Assembly: GCF_014199215.1 (NCBI RefSeq)
Contig: NZ_JACIJC010000001.1
Span: forward strand, 124,001 to 188,000
Length of the DNA stretch: 64,000 nt
Direction: 5' to 3'
Origin: Sphingobium boeckii
GTDB taxonomy: Bacteria; Pseudomonadota; Alphaproteobacteria; Sphingomonadales; Sphingomonadaceae
The notes below the pieces were generated by a model, which saw only the letters and a list, made by a program, of their open reading frames with translations, did no database searches and was not told the DNA's origin. How positions within the stretch are numbered: position 1 is the first letter of the stretch; the number at the start of each line of letters is the position of its first letter. The position numbers and the translations under genes were made by a program. Of the stretch, positions 16,899 to 26,795 are shown piece by piece.

Positions 16899-17618
16899 TC
16901 AGCGGGTGCAGGTGACATCGCCCGATCCGATCTTCGAGACGCTGCACTTGGCTCCGCCGATGATCTCCACGTCGCCCGATCCGACGATCGAAACGCTGGC
17001 ATGGCCGGTGGCGCCCGCCGTCACGCCGCCCGAACCCGCCACCGAGATATCGGCGTCTCCGGCGGTCAGCGTGCCAGCGTCAATCCCGCCGGAACCCGCG
17101 ATCGAATATTGGGCGCGACCTGCCGTTCCCGCCAGTTTGGCATCACCCGATCCGGCGACATCAAGCGATAGCACGTCCGCCTTGATCTGGCGGATGTTCA
17201 GTCCGCCCGAACCCGCGATGGAGCCATCGAAGCTGGCCCCCGTCACGGCATCGATATCCATATCGCCCGATCCGGCGACCGACGCGGCCTTGATCGCGGG
17301 CAGGGCCACCGTCACGGTGGCCGCGCCCTTGCTGCCGCCCCAGCTTAGACCGGATGACTTATCGCGCCCGATCCTGAGCTGATTGCCGACGACTTCCACG
17401 GTGAGCCGCGCCAATATGCCGGTGTCGCCCGTCGCGGTGACCGACGGCGGCCCGCCGACGCGCACGATCACATTATCCGGCCCCGTGAGCGAGACCGAGT
17501 CGAAGCCCGAGACCGCAAAGCTGCGGGCACCCGACACGCCCGAGGGCTTGCTGCCCGCTTCGGAAGGGGAGCAGGCGGTGACGAACAGGAAAGGGATGGC
17601 TACAATGAGGGTGCGCAT
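16899..17618 (-). CDS. GIN-domain (DUF2807) lipoprotein
   Basis: This 239-residue lipoprotein has a lipobox (FVTAC at the end of the signal). The mature part is a DUF2807 head-GIN beta-helix with very regular SVAGSGDMDI, SIAGSGGLNI, DVAGSGDAKL, SIAGSGGIDA and SVAGSGGVTA rungs. Two cysteines close the C-terminus (KCSV, VTCTR). It is paralogous to the protein encoded just downstream. A palindrome (17633-17654) sits on its probable promoter, so the pair is likely controlled by a repressor not found in this window. Confidence 0.88.
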   Translation of the reverse strand: MRTLIVAIPFLFVTACSPSEAGSKPSGVSGARSFAVSGFDSVSLTGPDNVIVRVGGPPSVTATGDTGILARLTVEVVGNQLRIGRDKSSGLSWGGSKGAATVTVALPAIKAASVAGSGDMDIDAVTGASFDGSIAGSGGLNIRQIKADVLSLDVAGSGDAKLAGTAGRAQYSIAGSGGIDAGTLTAGDADISVAGSGGVTAGATGHASVSIVGSGDVEIIGGAKCSVSKIGSGDVTCTR

Positions 17619-17632
17619 GATCAGGCTCCTAG

Positions 17633-17654
17633 CTGTATTGCTATAATAATACAG
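17633..17654 (-). promoter_or_regulatory. Palindromic operator overlapping the GIN lipoprotein promoter
   Basis: The arms CTGTATT (17633-17639) and AATACAG (17648-17654) are a perfect 7-bp inverted repeat around GCTATAAT. On the minus strand a -10-like TATTAT falls inside it. The ribosome binding site (AGGAG) and the ATG at 17618 follow within 15 bp. The symmetry and size suit a dimeric GntR/YtrA-type or similar repressor. Confidence 0.6.
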
Positions 17655-17681
17655 TTACGGGCGTGGCCTGTCCACCCCCAA

Positions 17682-17712
17682 CAAAAAGGGCGGCCCCTGC
17701 GGACCGCCCCTT
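17682..17712 (-). terminator. Rho-independent terminator after carD
   Basis: On the minus strand GGGCGGTCC (17704-17712) pairs with GGGCCGCCC (17688-17696) apart from one internal mismatch, followed by TTTTTGTTGG. It lies 29 bp after the carD stop. Confidence 0.8.
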
Positions 17713-17740
17713 CTGGTTGTTTTCGATCGAAACGGCCGGA

Positions 17741-18271
17741 TTATTCGGCCTTTTCCTTCACATGCAGCGGTGCCGCCTTGTTCAGGATTTCGAGGATCTT
17801 GGTCTGTGCGCCAACTTCGTCCGTCTCTTCCATCGCACCGAGTTCGCGGGCGAGGCGGCTGGTGGCCGCTTCGAAGATCTGGCGTTCGGAATAGCTCTGC
17901 TCGGGCTGATCGTCCGCGCGGAAGAGATCGCGGACCACTTCGGCGATCGACACGAGATCGCCCGAATTGATCTTGGCTTCATATTCCTGCGCGCGGCGCG
18001 ACCACATGGTGCGCTTCACCTTGGGCTTGCCCTTGAGCGTTTCGAGCGCTTCCTTGAGCGTCTTGTCCGAAGACAATTTACGCATCCCGACGCTTTCGGC
18101 CTTGTTGGTGGGCACGCGGAGCGTCATCCGCTCCTTTTCGAAACGCAGCACGTAAAGTTCGAGCTGCATTCCTGCAATATCGGTACTCTGGAGTTCGATG
18201 ACACGGCCAACGCCGTGCTTGGGGTAAACGACATAATCGCCGACGTCGAAGGACAGCGCCTTGGAAGCCAT
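17741..18271 (-). CDS. carD: CarD family transcriptional regulator
   Basis: This is an RNA-polymerase-binding regulator of 176 residues. The N-terminal Tudor-like RNAP-interaction domain (FDVGDYVVYPKHGVGRV, about residues 7-65) is followed by a helical DNA-binding region with the conserved KRTMWSRRAQEYEAKI. It stabilises open promoter complexes, especially at weak -10 promoters such as those of rRNA genes. The start is ATG 18271 (MASKALSF). It has its own terminator downstream, and fdxA lies upstream behind a separate terminator. Confidence 0.93.
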   Translation of the reverse strand: MASKALSFDVGDYVVYPKHGVGRVIELQSTDIAGMQLELYVLRFEKERMTLRVPTNKAESVGMRKLSSDKTLKEALETLKGKPKVKRTMWSRRAQEYEAKINSGDLVSIAEVVRDLFRADDQPEQSYSERQIFEAATSRLARELGAMEETDEVGAQTKILEILNKAAPLHVKEKAE

Positions 18272-18434
18272 AGGTGATAGACCTTTCCATGGGAGAATTT
18301 GACCGGAAATGGGTCGCCTGCCTCTGTGGGCAAGATGACGAACGGCCATGTCCGGCGATCAGATAGGTGTGACTCTCCATCGCGGCGTGCAGGGAGCATC
18401 CGCGTTCGATGAGCGCCATTTAGCAGATTCGTAA

Positions 18435-18471
18435 CAAAAATGCCAGCCCGCAGTCTTTTGTTGCGGACTGG
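18435..18471 (-). terminator. Rho-independent terminator after fdxA
   Basis: On the minus strand CCAGTCCGCA (18462-18471) pairs with TGCGGGCTGG (18443-18452), 10 bp with one G-U, followed by CATTTTTG. It separates fdxA from carD, leaving about 160 bp of carD leader and promoter region. Confidence 0.75.
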
Positions 18472-18501
18472 TCTGGAAACCGTAGCGTCAGACGCGGCGG
18501 A

Positions 18502-18840
18502 TCAGTCGCCCTGGCCGGGTTCCGGGGAGAAGTATTTTTCAAACTTGCCTTCGGTATTCTTGAACGAGTCCGCATCGTCCGGCGCGGGGCGGGCGCGCGT
18601 GATGTTTGGCCACTGCGCCGAGAAAGTGTTGTTCAGCTCCAGCCACTGCTCAAGCCCGCTCTCGGTATCGGGCAGGATCGCCTCGGCCGGGCATTCCGGC
18701 TCGCACACGCCGCAATCGATGCACTCGCTGGGATTGATCACCAGCATGTTGTCGCCCTCATAGAAGCAGTCCACGGGGCATACTTCCACGCAATCCATAT
18801 ATTTGCAGCGGATGCAGGCATCGGTGACGACATAGGTCAT
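18502..18840 (-). CDS. fdxA: Seven-iron ferredoxin FdxA
   Basis: This cytoplasmic electron carrier of 112 residues has one [3Fe-4S] and one [4Fe-4S] cluster. The first motif is [18 protein letters not shown] and the second [16 protein letters not shown], in the bacterial FdxA arrangement. The C-terminal tail ([17 protein letters not shown], then KFEKYFSP) is the alphaproteobacterial extension. Partners are not encoded nearby. It is transcribed alone, ending at the terminator at 18435-18471. Confidence 0.93.
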   Translation of the reverse strand: MTYVVTDACIRCKYMDCVEVCPVDCFYEGDNMLVINPSECIDCGVCEPECPAEAILPDTESGLEQWLELNNTFSAQWPNITRARPAPDDADSFKNTEGKFEKYFSPEPGQGD

Positions 18841-18947
18841 TGGGGCAGTCCTCCTAGAGTACGTCCCGATAAGCGGGGAAAACCGGATTTCCGGCCGGGA
18901 CGTGCTTCAGATCAATGTCGCCCTGCTATTCCCGCCCTCGCGCTTCG

Positions 18948-19250
18948 TCAATCCGAGGATTTCTTTACCGGATCGATAGCCAGATCAACATACAGCGTGG
19001 CGGCTTCCACGGGCGGACCGCGCCGAACCGGCAGCCGGTCTATGCGGATCAGGCGGATGCCACCGGGCAAGGGCAGGGTGAGCACGCTACCGGTGCGCAC
19101 CGGGCAATGCGCACGATCGATCCGGCGGCCATCAAGGCGGATATGCCCCTTCTCGCAAAGCGCCTGCGCCGCGCTGCGGCTTTTGCACAAACGCGCGAAC
19201 CACAGAAAGCGGTCGATCCGCTGCGTTTCGCTTTCCCGCTCAGCCCCCAT
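18948..19250 (-). CDS. S4-domain RNA-binding protein (Hsp15-like)
   Basis: This 100-residue protein is built around an S4 RNA-binding domain (RIDRFLWFARLCKSRSAAQ, then GHIRLDGRRI). It matches the small Hsp15/HslR-type proteins that rescue 50S subunits carrying stalled nascent chains. The ATG at 19250 lies inside the last codons of the helicase gene (11-bp overlap), so the two are coupled. The C-terminus is short and basic (PVKKSSD). The ribosome-rescue role is inferred from family. Confidence 0.8.
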   Translation of the reverse strand: MGAERESETQRIDRFLWFARLCKSRSAAQALCEKGHIRLDGRRIDRAHCPVRTGSVLTLPLPGGIRLIRIDRLPVRRGPPVEAATLYVDLAIDPVKKSSD

Positions 19251-21765
19251 TCGCGACAAGCACTCCCAATTCGGCAAAGGCATTGCCGGGGTGAACGGCG
19301 CGGATCTCGCGCGGCCGGGTGCGCCCGCGATAACGCCAGCCCGCTTCGTGGGTTTCGAACCCCAGCAGCCGCATCAGCCGCGCGAGCGAGTCCGTCGAAA
19401 GACCCAGTGACGTGGCGAGCGAAGGATCGGGTAGGAACAGTTTGCGCCCGTCGCGCCCGTCATGCGCGGCGCGGGCGATCCGCTCGGCCAGATCGATCCG
19501 GAGCGATTGCGCGCCGAGCGTACGGAATTCGGGCAGCGCTGACGGATGCGCGAGGGTGACGACACCAGGCGCAGGCATGGGCGGCATCGCCGTGCCCTGT
19601 CGCACCGCGCGCAACGCCGCCCGCCATCGTATCGCCTCGGGCTTGAGCAATTGCGGGTTGAAGAGATCGAGCGCACCGATCACGAGCCCCAGCCTGCGGG
19701 CTTGATGGCGACCATCGCGATCGAGCGCGGCCAGCGCCTGGTCGAGCGGCGCACGGGGGGATAATCCGCCGGATTCAGCCAGCGGCGCCAGCAACGCCCG
19801 CAGCGGCGGCGTCATGGCGGCATCGCGCGCGGCATCGGCAATGCGCTGGAGCGGCTTCAGATGCCTGGCGAGCATCGCGGCCAGCCAGCGATCGAGCCGT
19901 TCGATCGCCGTGCGCCGCACGGGTTCGTCCAGCGCATCCAGCGCGCGATCCGGCTTCACCCGCGGCGCCAGCAGGGTTTTTCCAGGAGCGAGATGCGCGA
20001 CCCTGAAGCCCGCCCATGCGATCGACAGGGGGCCGCTCGCCGCGGTATCGAGCGTGAAATCCTCATCCGGGGCGGCGGCGAGTGCGGCGGCGCGGCGGCT
20101 CAACTCCCGGCCCAGCCGCCGCTCGGCCACGGCCAGCAATTTGCGTCGGTCCGCCAGCCGGGCATCGGCGGCCACGGTGAAGCGGAATCCGTCGAGCCGC
20201 CCGATCGGCTCATCATCCACGCGGACTTCGCCATCCTCGGCGATGGTGACGGGGATCGAATCGGGATCGCTGCCAATCTCGCGCATCAGCACGGCGGTGC
20301 GGCGATCGACGAAACGCTGGGTGAGTTTTGCGTGCAGCGCGTCGGAAAGCTTTTCCTCCAACGCGCGCGTGCGCTCGGCCCAATGCGCGGGATCGGCCAT
20401 CCAGTCCGGGCGGTGCGCGATATAGGCCCAGGTGCGCGTGGCGGCGAGCCGGCCCGCCAGCGTCTCCACATCGCCCTGCACCGAATCGAGCCGCGCGATC
20501 TCGTCGGCGAACCAGGGCACCGGCACATGCCCCGTGCCCTCGCTCAAATGCCGGAACACGCGGCCGGCGAGACGACTGTGGTGATCCGCGCCAGACTTGC
20601 GGAAATCGGGCAGACCCGATGCGGCCCAGAGGCGGCGGACCATCGCCGGATCGGTGGTGCGTTCGCGCACCCAGGGTTCGCCCGCCAGTCGCTTGAGCAC
20701 CGCCAAGTCGATCGCTTCCGGCGCAGCGCGGAGCATCGGCTGGGTGGGGCGCGCCTCCAGCGCGCCGATCAGCGCATCGAGGCTCGACAGATCTGGGAGG
20801 CCATCGCGCCAAAAAAGATGGTCGAGCGGCGGGAAACGATGCTCCTCAATCCGCTCGATTTCCTCGGGTGTGAAGCGGATGCCGCCATCCTCCGCGCCCA
20901 GCGTGCCGAAAGTGCCGTCCTTTTGGTGCCGCCCGGCGCGGCCCGCGATCTGCGCCATCTCCGCCAGCGAGAGCCTGCGGCGGCGGCGGCCATCAAATTT
21001 GGCGAGGCCTGCGAAGGCAACATGCGCCACATCCATGTTCAGCCCCATGCCGATCGCGTCGGTGGCGACGAGATAATCGACCTCGCCCGCCTGGAACATA
21101 TCCACCTGCGCATTGCGGGTGCGTGGGCTAAGCGCGCCCATCACGACCGCGGCACCGCCCTTCAGCCGGCGGAGCATCTCGGCTACGGCATAGACTTCTT
21201 CCGCGCTGAACGCGACGATGGCGGAGCGCGGCGGGAGCTTCGAGAGCTTCTTGGCTCCGGCATAGCTCAGCGTGGAAAAGCGCGGGCGGGTAATGATCTC
21301 AGCATCGGGGACGAGGTTTCGGATCAGGGGCTTGAGGCTTTCAGAGCCGAGAATCATCGTCTCTTCCCGCCCGCGCGCGCGCAGCAGCCGATCGGTGAAG
21401 ACATGACCGCGTCCGGGGTCTGCGCCGATCTGCGCCTCGTCCAGCGCGACAAAGGCGACATCACGGTCCAGAGGTCCTTCGGCTTGCCGGCCAGGCCGGC
21501 CGCTCAGGACAGGCATGGATTCGGCGGTGCAGAGGAACCACCGCGCCTTGGGGGGCAGGATCTTTTCCTCGCCGGTGATCAGCGCGACCTGGTCCTTGCC
21601 CTTGATGCCGACCACGCGATCATAGACTTCGCGCGCCAGCAACCGCAGCGGAAAGCCGATCATGCCGGAGGAATGGCCGCACATGCGCTCCACCGCCAAA
21701 TGGGTCTTGCCCGTATTGGTGGGGCCGAGGATGGCCGTGACCGGGCTTCGCGCGAACTGGCTCAT
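19240..21765 (-). CDS. Suv3-like DEAD/DExH-box RNA helicase
   Basis: This 841-residue helicase resembles mitochondrial Suv3, found widely in alphaproteobacteria. Walker A is GPTNTGKTH at the extreme N-terminus, motif II is LDEAQIGAD, motif V is ATDAIGMGLNM and motif VI is QIAGRAGR. The C-terminal half (about residues 400-840) is long and arginine- and alanine-rich. Suv3 unwinds RNA and feeds exonucleases. I start at ATG 21765 (MSQFARSPVTAILG), which puts motif I at the usual distance. It is coupled to the S4-protein gene, which also suggests an RNA-handling role. Confidence 0.88.
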   Translation of the reverse strand: MSQFARSPVTAILGPTNTGKTHLAVERMCGHSSGMIGFPLRLLAREVYDRVVGIKGKDQVALITGEEKILPPKARWFLCTAESMPVLSGRPGRQAEGPLDRDVAFVALDEAQIGADPGRGHVFTDRLLRARGREETMILGSESLKPLIRNLVPDAEIITRPRFSTLSYAGAKKLSKLPPRSAIVAFSAEEVYAVAEMLRRLKGGAAVVMGALSPRTRNAQVDMFQAGEVDYLVATDAIGMGLNMDVAHVAFAGLAKFDGRRRRRLSLAEMAQIAGRAGRHQKDGTFGTLGAEDGGIRFTPEEIERIEEHRFPPLDHLFWRDGLPDLSSLDALIGALEARPTQPMLRAAPEAIDLAVLKRLAGEPWVRERTTDPAMVRRLWAASGLPDFRKSGADHHSRLAGRVFRHLSEGTGHVPVPWFADEIARLDSVQGDVETLAGRLAATRTWAYIAHRPDWMADPAHWAERTRALEEKLSDALHAKLTQRFVDRRTAVLMREIGSDPDSIPVTIAEDGEVRVDDEPIGRLDGFRFTVAADARLADRRKLLAVAERRLGRELSRRAAALAAAPDEDFTLDTAASGPLSIAWAGFRVAHLAPGKTLLAPRVKPDRALDALDEPVRRTAIERLDRWLAAMLARHLKPLQRIADAARDAAMTPPLRALLAPLAESGGLSPRAPLDQALAALDRDGRHQARRLGLVIGALDLFNPQLLKPEAIRWRAALRAVRQGTAMPPMPAPGVVTLAHPSALPEFRTLGAQSLRIDLAERIARAAHDGRDGRKLFLPDPSLATSLGLSTDSLARLMRLLGFETHEAGWRYRGRTRPREIRAVHPGNAFAELGVLVANGG

Positions 21766-21876
21766 GAAATGCAAGATCGGCAATCCGGACGCCGGGCGCA
21801 AGCATCATGCTGTTAAAATTAAGGTTCCATGCGCCAAACCGCTGAACGGCACGGCTCGTCGCGCTTTGGGGGGATG

Positions 21877-21901
21877 TTAACCATCTTAATTTGACTTTAA
21901 C
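21877..21901 (+). promoter_or_regulatory. CtrA-type binding box upstream of the M23 peptidase gene
   Basis: TTAA (21886-21889), seven bases, then TTAAC (21897-21901) matches the full CtrA consensus TTAA-N7-TTAAC. Another TTAA half site lies at 21877-21880, and TTAAAATTAA lies near 21813. It sits about 85 bp before the proposed start. A small hairpin CGGTTC-AAAA-GAACCG follows at 21931-21946 in the probable leader. Confidence 0.6.
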
Positions 21902-21984
21902 CAGATCGGTCCACAGACAAAGGGCCGGGTCGGTTCAAAAGAACCGCAGGGCAAGTATTTCACGGTTCCGGGGGGCGCACAGCC

Positions 21985-23541
21985 TTGTATCAGCGTAGTG
22001 ACCATGGTTTTGGCGCAGGCGGAGCCACCGCAGCGCTGTCTATGGATCATGCACTGCCTGCGCCGGTCGCGCCCGCATTTGGGCGCAAAATTGCCAGGCT
22101 GACGCCATGGCAGCGTCTGGAAGCCGCATTCATCGATGTGGATCTCGTCCCCGATCTGGGTGCGCGCGTCGGATCGCGTGAATGGTTTCGCGGTCTCGTC
22201 ACCTGCACGATCCTGTGTGCCTCAGCCATTTACATGTCTCCCGGCTTTGCGCCGCTGAACGCGGTCTCGCCGCCGGCCATGCCCGAAGCGCAATGGGATG
22301 AAGCGCGCGCCCAAGCCATCTCCCCGCTCGCCTTGGGCGGGGATACCGGGCGGCGCATGGCCGCGACCGATGCGGTGGTGCCGCTCACCGATATTCCCGA
22401 ACGCCCCACGATGGAGCTGGTCGCAACATTGGGGCAGGGCGATGGCTTTGCGCGCGTGCTGACCCGCGCGGGCGTGGCCGAAGCCGAGGCAAGCCGCGTG
22501 GCGGAGCTTGTTTCCGGTGCGGTGGCACTCGGCGATATCAGGCCGGGCACGCGCATGGATGTGACGCTGGGCCGCCGCGCCAATCGCAGCCAGGCGCGGC
22601 CGCTCGATCTGCTGGCCTTCCGGGCGCGCTTCGATCTGCGGCTCGAAGTGACCCGCGTGAACGGCGCGCTGGCGCTGACGCGCATTCCGATCGCGGTGGA
22701 TCATACGCCGCTGCGCATTCAGGGTGTGGCGGGATCGAGCCTTTATCGCTCGGCGCGCGCCGCGGGTGCGCCCGCCAAGGCGGTGGAAACCTATATTAAG
22801 GCGCTGGCCGGCAAGATGTCGATCGGCGACGTCGGCGCGAACGACCGGTTCGATATCATCGTGGAGCAGGCGCGCGCCGAAACCGGCGAGGTGGAAACCG
22901 GCGATCTGCTCTATGCCGGGCTGGACAGAGGCAAGCGCCAGGTCCGTCTGATGCAGTGGAGCGTGGACGGCCGCACCGAATGGTTCGAAGCATCCGGCGT
23001 CGGCCAGAAGCGCGGTGCGATGGCGCAGCCAGTCTCCTCATCGCGCGTGACATCGGGCTTCGGGATGCGCCGTCATCCGCTGCTGGGCTATTCGCGGTTC
23101 CACAAGGGCATGGATTTCGGATCGCCTTATGGCGCACCCATCTATGCCGCCACCGATGGCATTGTCGCCTTTGCGGGGCGGCATGGCGGGCATGGCAATT
23201 TCGTGAAGCTCAGCCATGCCGGCGGGATCGGCACGGCCTATGCGCATATGAGCCGGATCGCCGTGAGCGCAGGCGCGCGCGTGCGCCAGGGGCAGGTGAT
23301 CGGCTATGTCGGCTCCACCGGGCTTTCGACCGGGCCGCATCTGCATTACGAGCTTTACAAGAATGGCGTGGCGATCAATCCGCGCTCGATTTCCTTCACC
23401 ACGACCTCGCTGCTCAGCGGCTCCGACCTCGCCAATTTCAAGGCGAAGCTCAATGGATTGATGAGCGTACGGGCTGGCACGCCCGCGCCCATGGCCGGTC
23501 GCAGCGGATCGCCGGCGGGCGCTGTGAAGGCTTCGCGTTAA
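21985..23541 (+). CDS. M23 family metallopeptidase (LytM domain, membrane-anchored)
   Basis: This peptidoglycan endopeptidase or activator has 518 residues. A cytoplasmic N-terminus is followed by one membrane helix (about residues 70-90), a middle region resembling the OapA/LysM-like part of such proteins, and a C-terminal M23 domain with the zinc ligands FHKGMDFG and GPHLHYE. All metal ligands are present, so it may be active. The start at TTG 21985 is uncertain; an ATG at 22042 is in frame. The CtrA box upstream suggests cell-cycle control. Confidence 0.88.
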   Translation: MYQRSDHGFGAGGATAALSMDHALPAPVAPAFGRKIARLTPWQRLEAAFIDVDLVPDLGARVGSREWFRGLVTCTILCASAIYMSPGFAPLNAVSPPAMPEAQWDEARAQAISPLALGGDTGRRMAATDAVVPLTDIPERPTMELVATLGQGDGFARVLTRAGVAEAEASRVAELVSGAVALGDIRPGTRMDVTLGRRANRSQARPLDLLAFRARFDLRLEVTRVNGALALTRIPIAVDHTPLRIQGVAGSSLYRSARAAGAPAKAVETYIKALAGKMSIGDVGANDRFDIIVEQARAETGEVETGDLLYAGLDRGKRQVRLMQWSVDGRTEWFEASGVGQKRGAMAQPVSSSRVTSGFGMRRHPLLGYSRFHKGMDFGSPYGAPIYAATDGIVAFAGRHGGHGNFVKLSHAGGIGTAYAHMSRIAVSAGARVRQGQVIGYVGSTGLSTGPHLHYELYKNGVAINPRSISFTTTSLLSGSDLANFKAKLNGLMSVRAGTPAPMAGRSGSPAGAVKASR

Positions 23542-23628
23542 GCACAAGGCGCGCCGGTCCAGTGGACGACCCATTTTATACGACGCTGGCCCTTTGCGCC
23601 GCCGGCAAACTCGCTTAATCGGCGGCGG

Positions 23629-24441
23629 ATGACACATTATCCCTTTTCGCCCACCCACCCACTCTGGCTGCTGGGTTGTGGCAATATGGCGGGCGCCATG
23701 CTCGCGCGCTGGCTGGAAACCGGTCTCGATCCGGCGGCGGTCACGGTGATCGATCCCAGCCGCACGGAGGCACCCGCCGGCGTCCGCCTGCTCGCGGCAC
23801 CGCCGCAGGGCGAAGCGCCGCCCGCGGCGTTGTTGCTCGGGGTAAAGCCGCAGATTTTTGCAGCGGCGAGCGCGGGACTGTCCATCAAGGGCAGCGCGAT
23901 CATCTCGATCATGGCCGGCGTGGATGGCGCGAGCCTTGCCGCCCGCTTGCCCGATGCGAGCGCGATCGTCCGGCTGATGCCCAATCTTCCCGCCGCACTC
24001 GGCAAGGGCGTCGCTTTGCTTCACGCCAGCAAGGGCGACGCAAAGGCGATGGCGGACGCGCTGGCCACGCCGCTCGGGCTGGCATTGTGGGTGGAGAGCG
24101 AGGCGCTGATCGACGCTGGCACTGCGGTCTCCGGATCAGGCCCGGCCTTCGTCTATCGCTTCATCGACGCCATGGCGGCAGGGGCCGAGAAACTGGGTTT
24201 CACCGCGGATCAAGCCCAGGCGCTGGCTTTGGCGACCGTGGAGGGGGCGGCGGCACTCGCCAGCGCATCGCCCGAATCGCCGGCAATATTGGCTGATCGC
24301 GTCGCCAGTCCGAAAGGAACGACGCGCGCGGGGCTGGATGTGCTGGATGAGGATGCCGCCATCTACACGCTGATCCATCGCACGCTGAAAGCGGCGGCGG
24401 ATCGCGCGGGGGCGTTGGCGGAGGAAGCGCGGAACGGCTAG
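23629..24441 (+). CDS. proC: Pyrroline-5-carboxylate reductase
   Basis: This enzyme performs the last step of proline synthesis, NAD(P)H-dependent reduction of pyrroline-5-carboxylate. The 270-residue protein has the Rossmann loop LGCGNMAGAM at the N-terminus and the family signature spanning AVSGSGPAFVYRFIDAM to the C-terminal SPKGTTRAGL. It is cytoplasmic and normally a decamer. It lies 87 bp after the M23 peptidase gene on the same strand and could be on its transcript. Confidence 0.95.
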   Translation: MTHYPFSPTHPLWLLGCGNMAGAMLARWLETGLDPAAVTVIDPSRTEAPAGVRLLAAPPQGEAPPAALLLGVKPQIFAAASAGLSIKGSAIISIMAGVDGASLAARLPDASAIVRLMPNLPAALGKGVALLHASKGDAKAMADALATPLGLALWVESEALIDAGTAVSGSGPAFVYRFIDAMAAGAEKLGFTADQAQALALATVEGAAALASASPESPAILADRVASPKGTTRAGLDVLDEDAAIYTLIHRTLKAAADRAGALAEEARNG

Positions 24442-24469
24442 CTCGCCGCGATCACCATCCAACTTTAGG

Positions 24470-24664
24470 TCAGACGCTCCGGTTACGTCTACGATCCAGC
24501 GCCTTCTTGGCGACATAGGCACCGCCCAGGATCAGCCCCAATGGACCCAGCCGGCGCAATCCGCCTGCCGCCGCCGCACCGATCACAGCGCCCTTCAGGC
24601 CGCCTTGGCCATCGCGCTTGTCGATTTCGCGGCCAACCAATGCGCCGATCACCTTGCCGATCAT
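24470..24664 (-). CDS. Small glycine-zipper-like protein (64 aa), hypothetical
   Basis: This 64-residue protein has alternating glycine and alanine (GGLKGAVIGAAAAGGL, then LGLILGGAYVAKKALD) and a basic tail RRRNRSV, suggesting a membrane-associated hairpin. I recognise no defined family. It lies 26 bp downstream of fumC on the same strand and may be co-transcribed. The ribosome binding site AAGGGAGA precedes the ATG at 24664. Confidence 0.6.
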   Translation of the reverse strand: MIGKVIGALVGREIDKRDGQGGLKGAVIGAAAAGGLRRLGPLGLILGGAYVAKKALDRRRNRSV

Positions 24665-24690
24665 GATAGTCTCCCTTGTTCGTCCATGGC

Positions 24691-26082
<1,392 letters not shown>

Positions 26083-26092
26083 ATCGCTCCAT

Positions 26093-26187
26093 CGTCACCC
26101 TGAACTGATTTCAGGGTCCGTTTCAAAGTCCCGACCATCAGCGTGGCGACACAATGGATGCTGAAACAAGTTCAGCATGACGGCGGG
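26093..26187. repeat. Family A composite palindromic repeat, copy 3
   Basis: It has the same two-hairpin structure as at 16038-16131: CGTCACCCTGAACTGATTTC, a spacer, then ATGCTGAA-ACAAG-TTCAGCAT and GACGG. The first hairpin has a GA for TT change in its loop region. It lies directly between fumC (start 26082) and the 3' end of sspB, so it is inside a co-directional gene pair. Confidence 0.85.
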
Positions 26188-26243
26188 TTTGTCGGCTAAA
26201 AACGCAAAAAGCCACCGTTCGGGGTGACGTCCCTAGCGAACCG

Positions 26244-26720
26244 TCATTTCTTGCGGCCGAAATCCACCGTCACCACGTTCGAACCGTCTTCGGCGGTGAC
26301 CACCGGGCCGTCATTCTCCGCGCGATCGGGCTCGGCATGGTCGTCTTCGCCCTGCGCCTGGAATTGCAGCGCGAAATTGACGGCGGGATCGACGAAGCCG
26401 GTGACCGCGGAAAAAGGAATCACCAGATGCGCCGGAATCTGGTTGAAGCTCAGCTTCACCTCGAAACCATCGTCATTCACCTTCAGATCCCAGAATTTAT
26501 TCTGGAGCACGATCGTCATCTCGTCCGGAAAGCGCTGGCTTAGATGCGTGGGGATCGCCACGCCGGGCGCGCCGGTCTTGAAGGTGATGTAGAAATGATG
26601 TTCGCCCGGAAGCCCGCCGGTGACCGCGATCTGCCCCAGCACGCGACCGACCACGGCGCGCAGCGCTTCCTGGACGATCTCGTCATAGGGAATCAGGCTG
26701 TCAGGGGCGTCTTCGCTCAT
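26244..26720 (-). CDS. sspB: SspB family protein (ClpXP adaptor, alpha-type)
   Basis: This 158-residue adaptor delivers ssrA-tagged and other substrates to the ClpXP protease. The folded domain (about residues 1-120) holds [33 protein letters not shown] and [12 protein letters not shown], the substrate groove of the alphaproteobacterial SspB type. It is followed by an acidic linker and a short C-terminal tail [10 protein letters not shown], which corresponds to the ClpX-binding tail. It diverges from the his operon. Confidence 0.9.
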   Translation of the reverse strand: MSEDAPDSLIPYDEIVQEALRAVVGRVLGQIAVTGGLPGEHHFYITFKTGAPGVAIPTHLSQRFPDEMTIVLQNKFWDLKVNDDGFEVKLSFNQIPAHLVIPFSAVTGFVDPAVNFALQFQAQGEDDHAEPDRAENDGPVVTAEDGSNVVTVDFGRKK

Positions 26721-26795
26721 GTCGGCCTAGGTGAACGTATGCGCCGTGCGGGTCAAGACATTGCGCCAGCTTTCCGGCGCGCTATAGGAGCCGCC

